From Stenotrophomonas sp. (GTDB lineage Bacteria > Pseudomonadota > Gammaproteobacteria > Xanthomonadales > Xanthomonadaceae), in the NCBI GenBank assembly GCA_003484865.1, contig DMZT01000048.1:1-18193 (forward strand): DNA of 18,193 nucleotides, written 5' to 3'. Below the pieces are notes generated by a model. It worked only from the letters and a program-made list of their open reading frames with translations. It ran no database searches and was not told the DNA's origin. A program made the position numbers and the translations under genes. Positions 18,020 to 18,193 of the stretch are shown here, one piece after another (position 1 is the stretch's first letter; each line of letters starts with the position of its first letter).

Positions 18020-18041
18020 GGTCGCAACATAAGTGGCGACC
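18020..18041 (-). promoter_or_regulatory. Dyad in the acs promoter region
   Basis: GGTCGC (18020-18025) and GCGACC (18036-18041) are perfect 6-bp inverted arms around 10 bases that contain TTATGT on the minus strand, a plausible -10 box 40-50 bases upstream of the acs start. The dyad could be an operator for a dimeric regulator such as the LuxR-type protein encoded nearby. It is a candidate only; I do not know the CrbR site well enough to match it. Confidence 0.35.
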
Positions 18042-18079
18042 TCTCCCCCTCAGTTTGCCGCATCCACCCGTCTGCGCGG

Positions 18080-18123
18080 TATCGGGGTGGTTAGACCATG
18101 GTCGAACGCCGACCACCCCGATA
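18080..18123. repeat. 12-bp interrupted palindrome upstream of acs
   Basis: TATCGGGGTGGT (18080-18091) and ACCACCCCGATA (18112-18123) are perfectly complementary arms around a 20-base centre that itself contains the palindrome GACCATGGTC (18094-18103). A competing small hairpin TGGTCG/CGACCA can form on the right side. It lies about 95-140 bases upstream of the acs start. It may be the terminator of a gene to the right of the window, a binding site or a mobile palindrome. Confidence 0.6.
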
Positions 18124-18129
18124 TGACAT

Positions 18130-18193
18130 GGCCGTTGACCCCGGTAGCCCACGACCGCTGGTCGTGAGGCTCACGGCCGTTCGCCCCGGTAGC
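18130..18193 (+). repeat. SMAG-like palindrome within a 45-bp-period direct repeat, cut by the window edge
   Basis: GTAG (18144-18147) is followed by a stem CACGACC (18150-18156), loop GCT and GGTCGTG (18160-18166), the third copy of the core seen at 8513 and 10795. It is embedded in a direct repeat: GGCCGTT, two variable bases and CCCCGGTAGC occur at 18130-18148 and again at 18175-18193, exactly 45 bases later. The second unit ends with a new GTAG at the window edge, so another palindrome may follow. Confidence 0.7.

Overview
The window is a chromosomal segment from a GC-rich gammaproteobacterium of the Xanthomonadaceae, most likely Stenotrophomonas. The reasons are the dense, strongly GC-biased coding sequence with long antisense shadow frames, an S46 dipeptidyl-peptidase of the kind common in this family, promoters without clear Shine-Dalgarno leaders, and short GTAG-headed palindromes that resemble the SMAG repeats described in Stenotrophomonas maltophilia. 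The genus is an inference; no 16S or other marker is present.

Layout. Positions 1-2605 (+) hold the end of glyQ and all of glyS, the two subunits of glycyl-tRNA synthetase, overlapping by ATGA and closed by a hairpin with a UUCG tetraloop. Positions 2890-8516 (+) hold tamA and tamB, overlapping by GTGA, which form the translocation and assembly module spanning the envelope. Next comes a secreted S46 dipeptidyl-peptidase (8624-10771, +) with the complete catalytic triad and a serine at the S1-specificity position, which predicts Asp/Glu (DPP11-type) preference. It lies between two oppositely oriented palindromes of the same repeat subfamily.

Positions 10850-17984 look like a signalling and metabolic locus. 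A PutP-like transporter fused to STAC, PAS, histidine-kinase and receiver domains (+) matches CrbS/MxtR. A LuxR/NarL-type response regulator (-) matches CrbR/ErdR. Acetyl-CoA synthetase acs (-) is the known target of that two-component system. The 'acetate switch' sensor, regulator and target are therefore together within about 7 kb. Between kinase and regulator sits mntP, a manganese exporter (-), preceded by a clear yybP-ykoY manganese riboswitch and a strong hairpin just before its start codon.

No gap without a gene exceeds 300 bases. The longer gaps (2606-2889, 14903-15170, 15837-16040 and 17985-18193) contain hairpins, the riboswitch, an unexplained hairpin cluster between acs and the regulator, a 12-bp interrupted palindrome upstream of acs, and the start of what may be a 45-bp-period repeat array at the right edge. 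I found no tRNA, rRNA, CRISPR array, insertion sequence or phage gene. The strongest points for a second look are the complete acetate-switch locus, the manganese riboswitch with its possible expression platform, the specificity of the S46 peptidase, and the repeats that supply a stop codon (tamB) and possibly part of a promoter (kinase gene).
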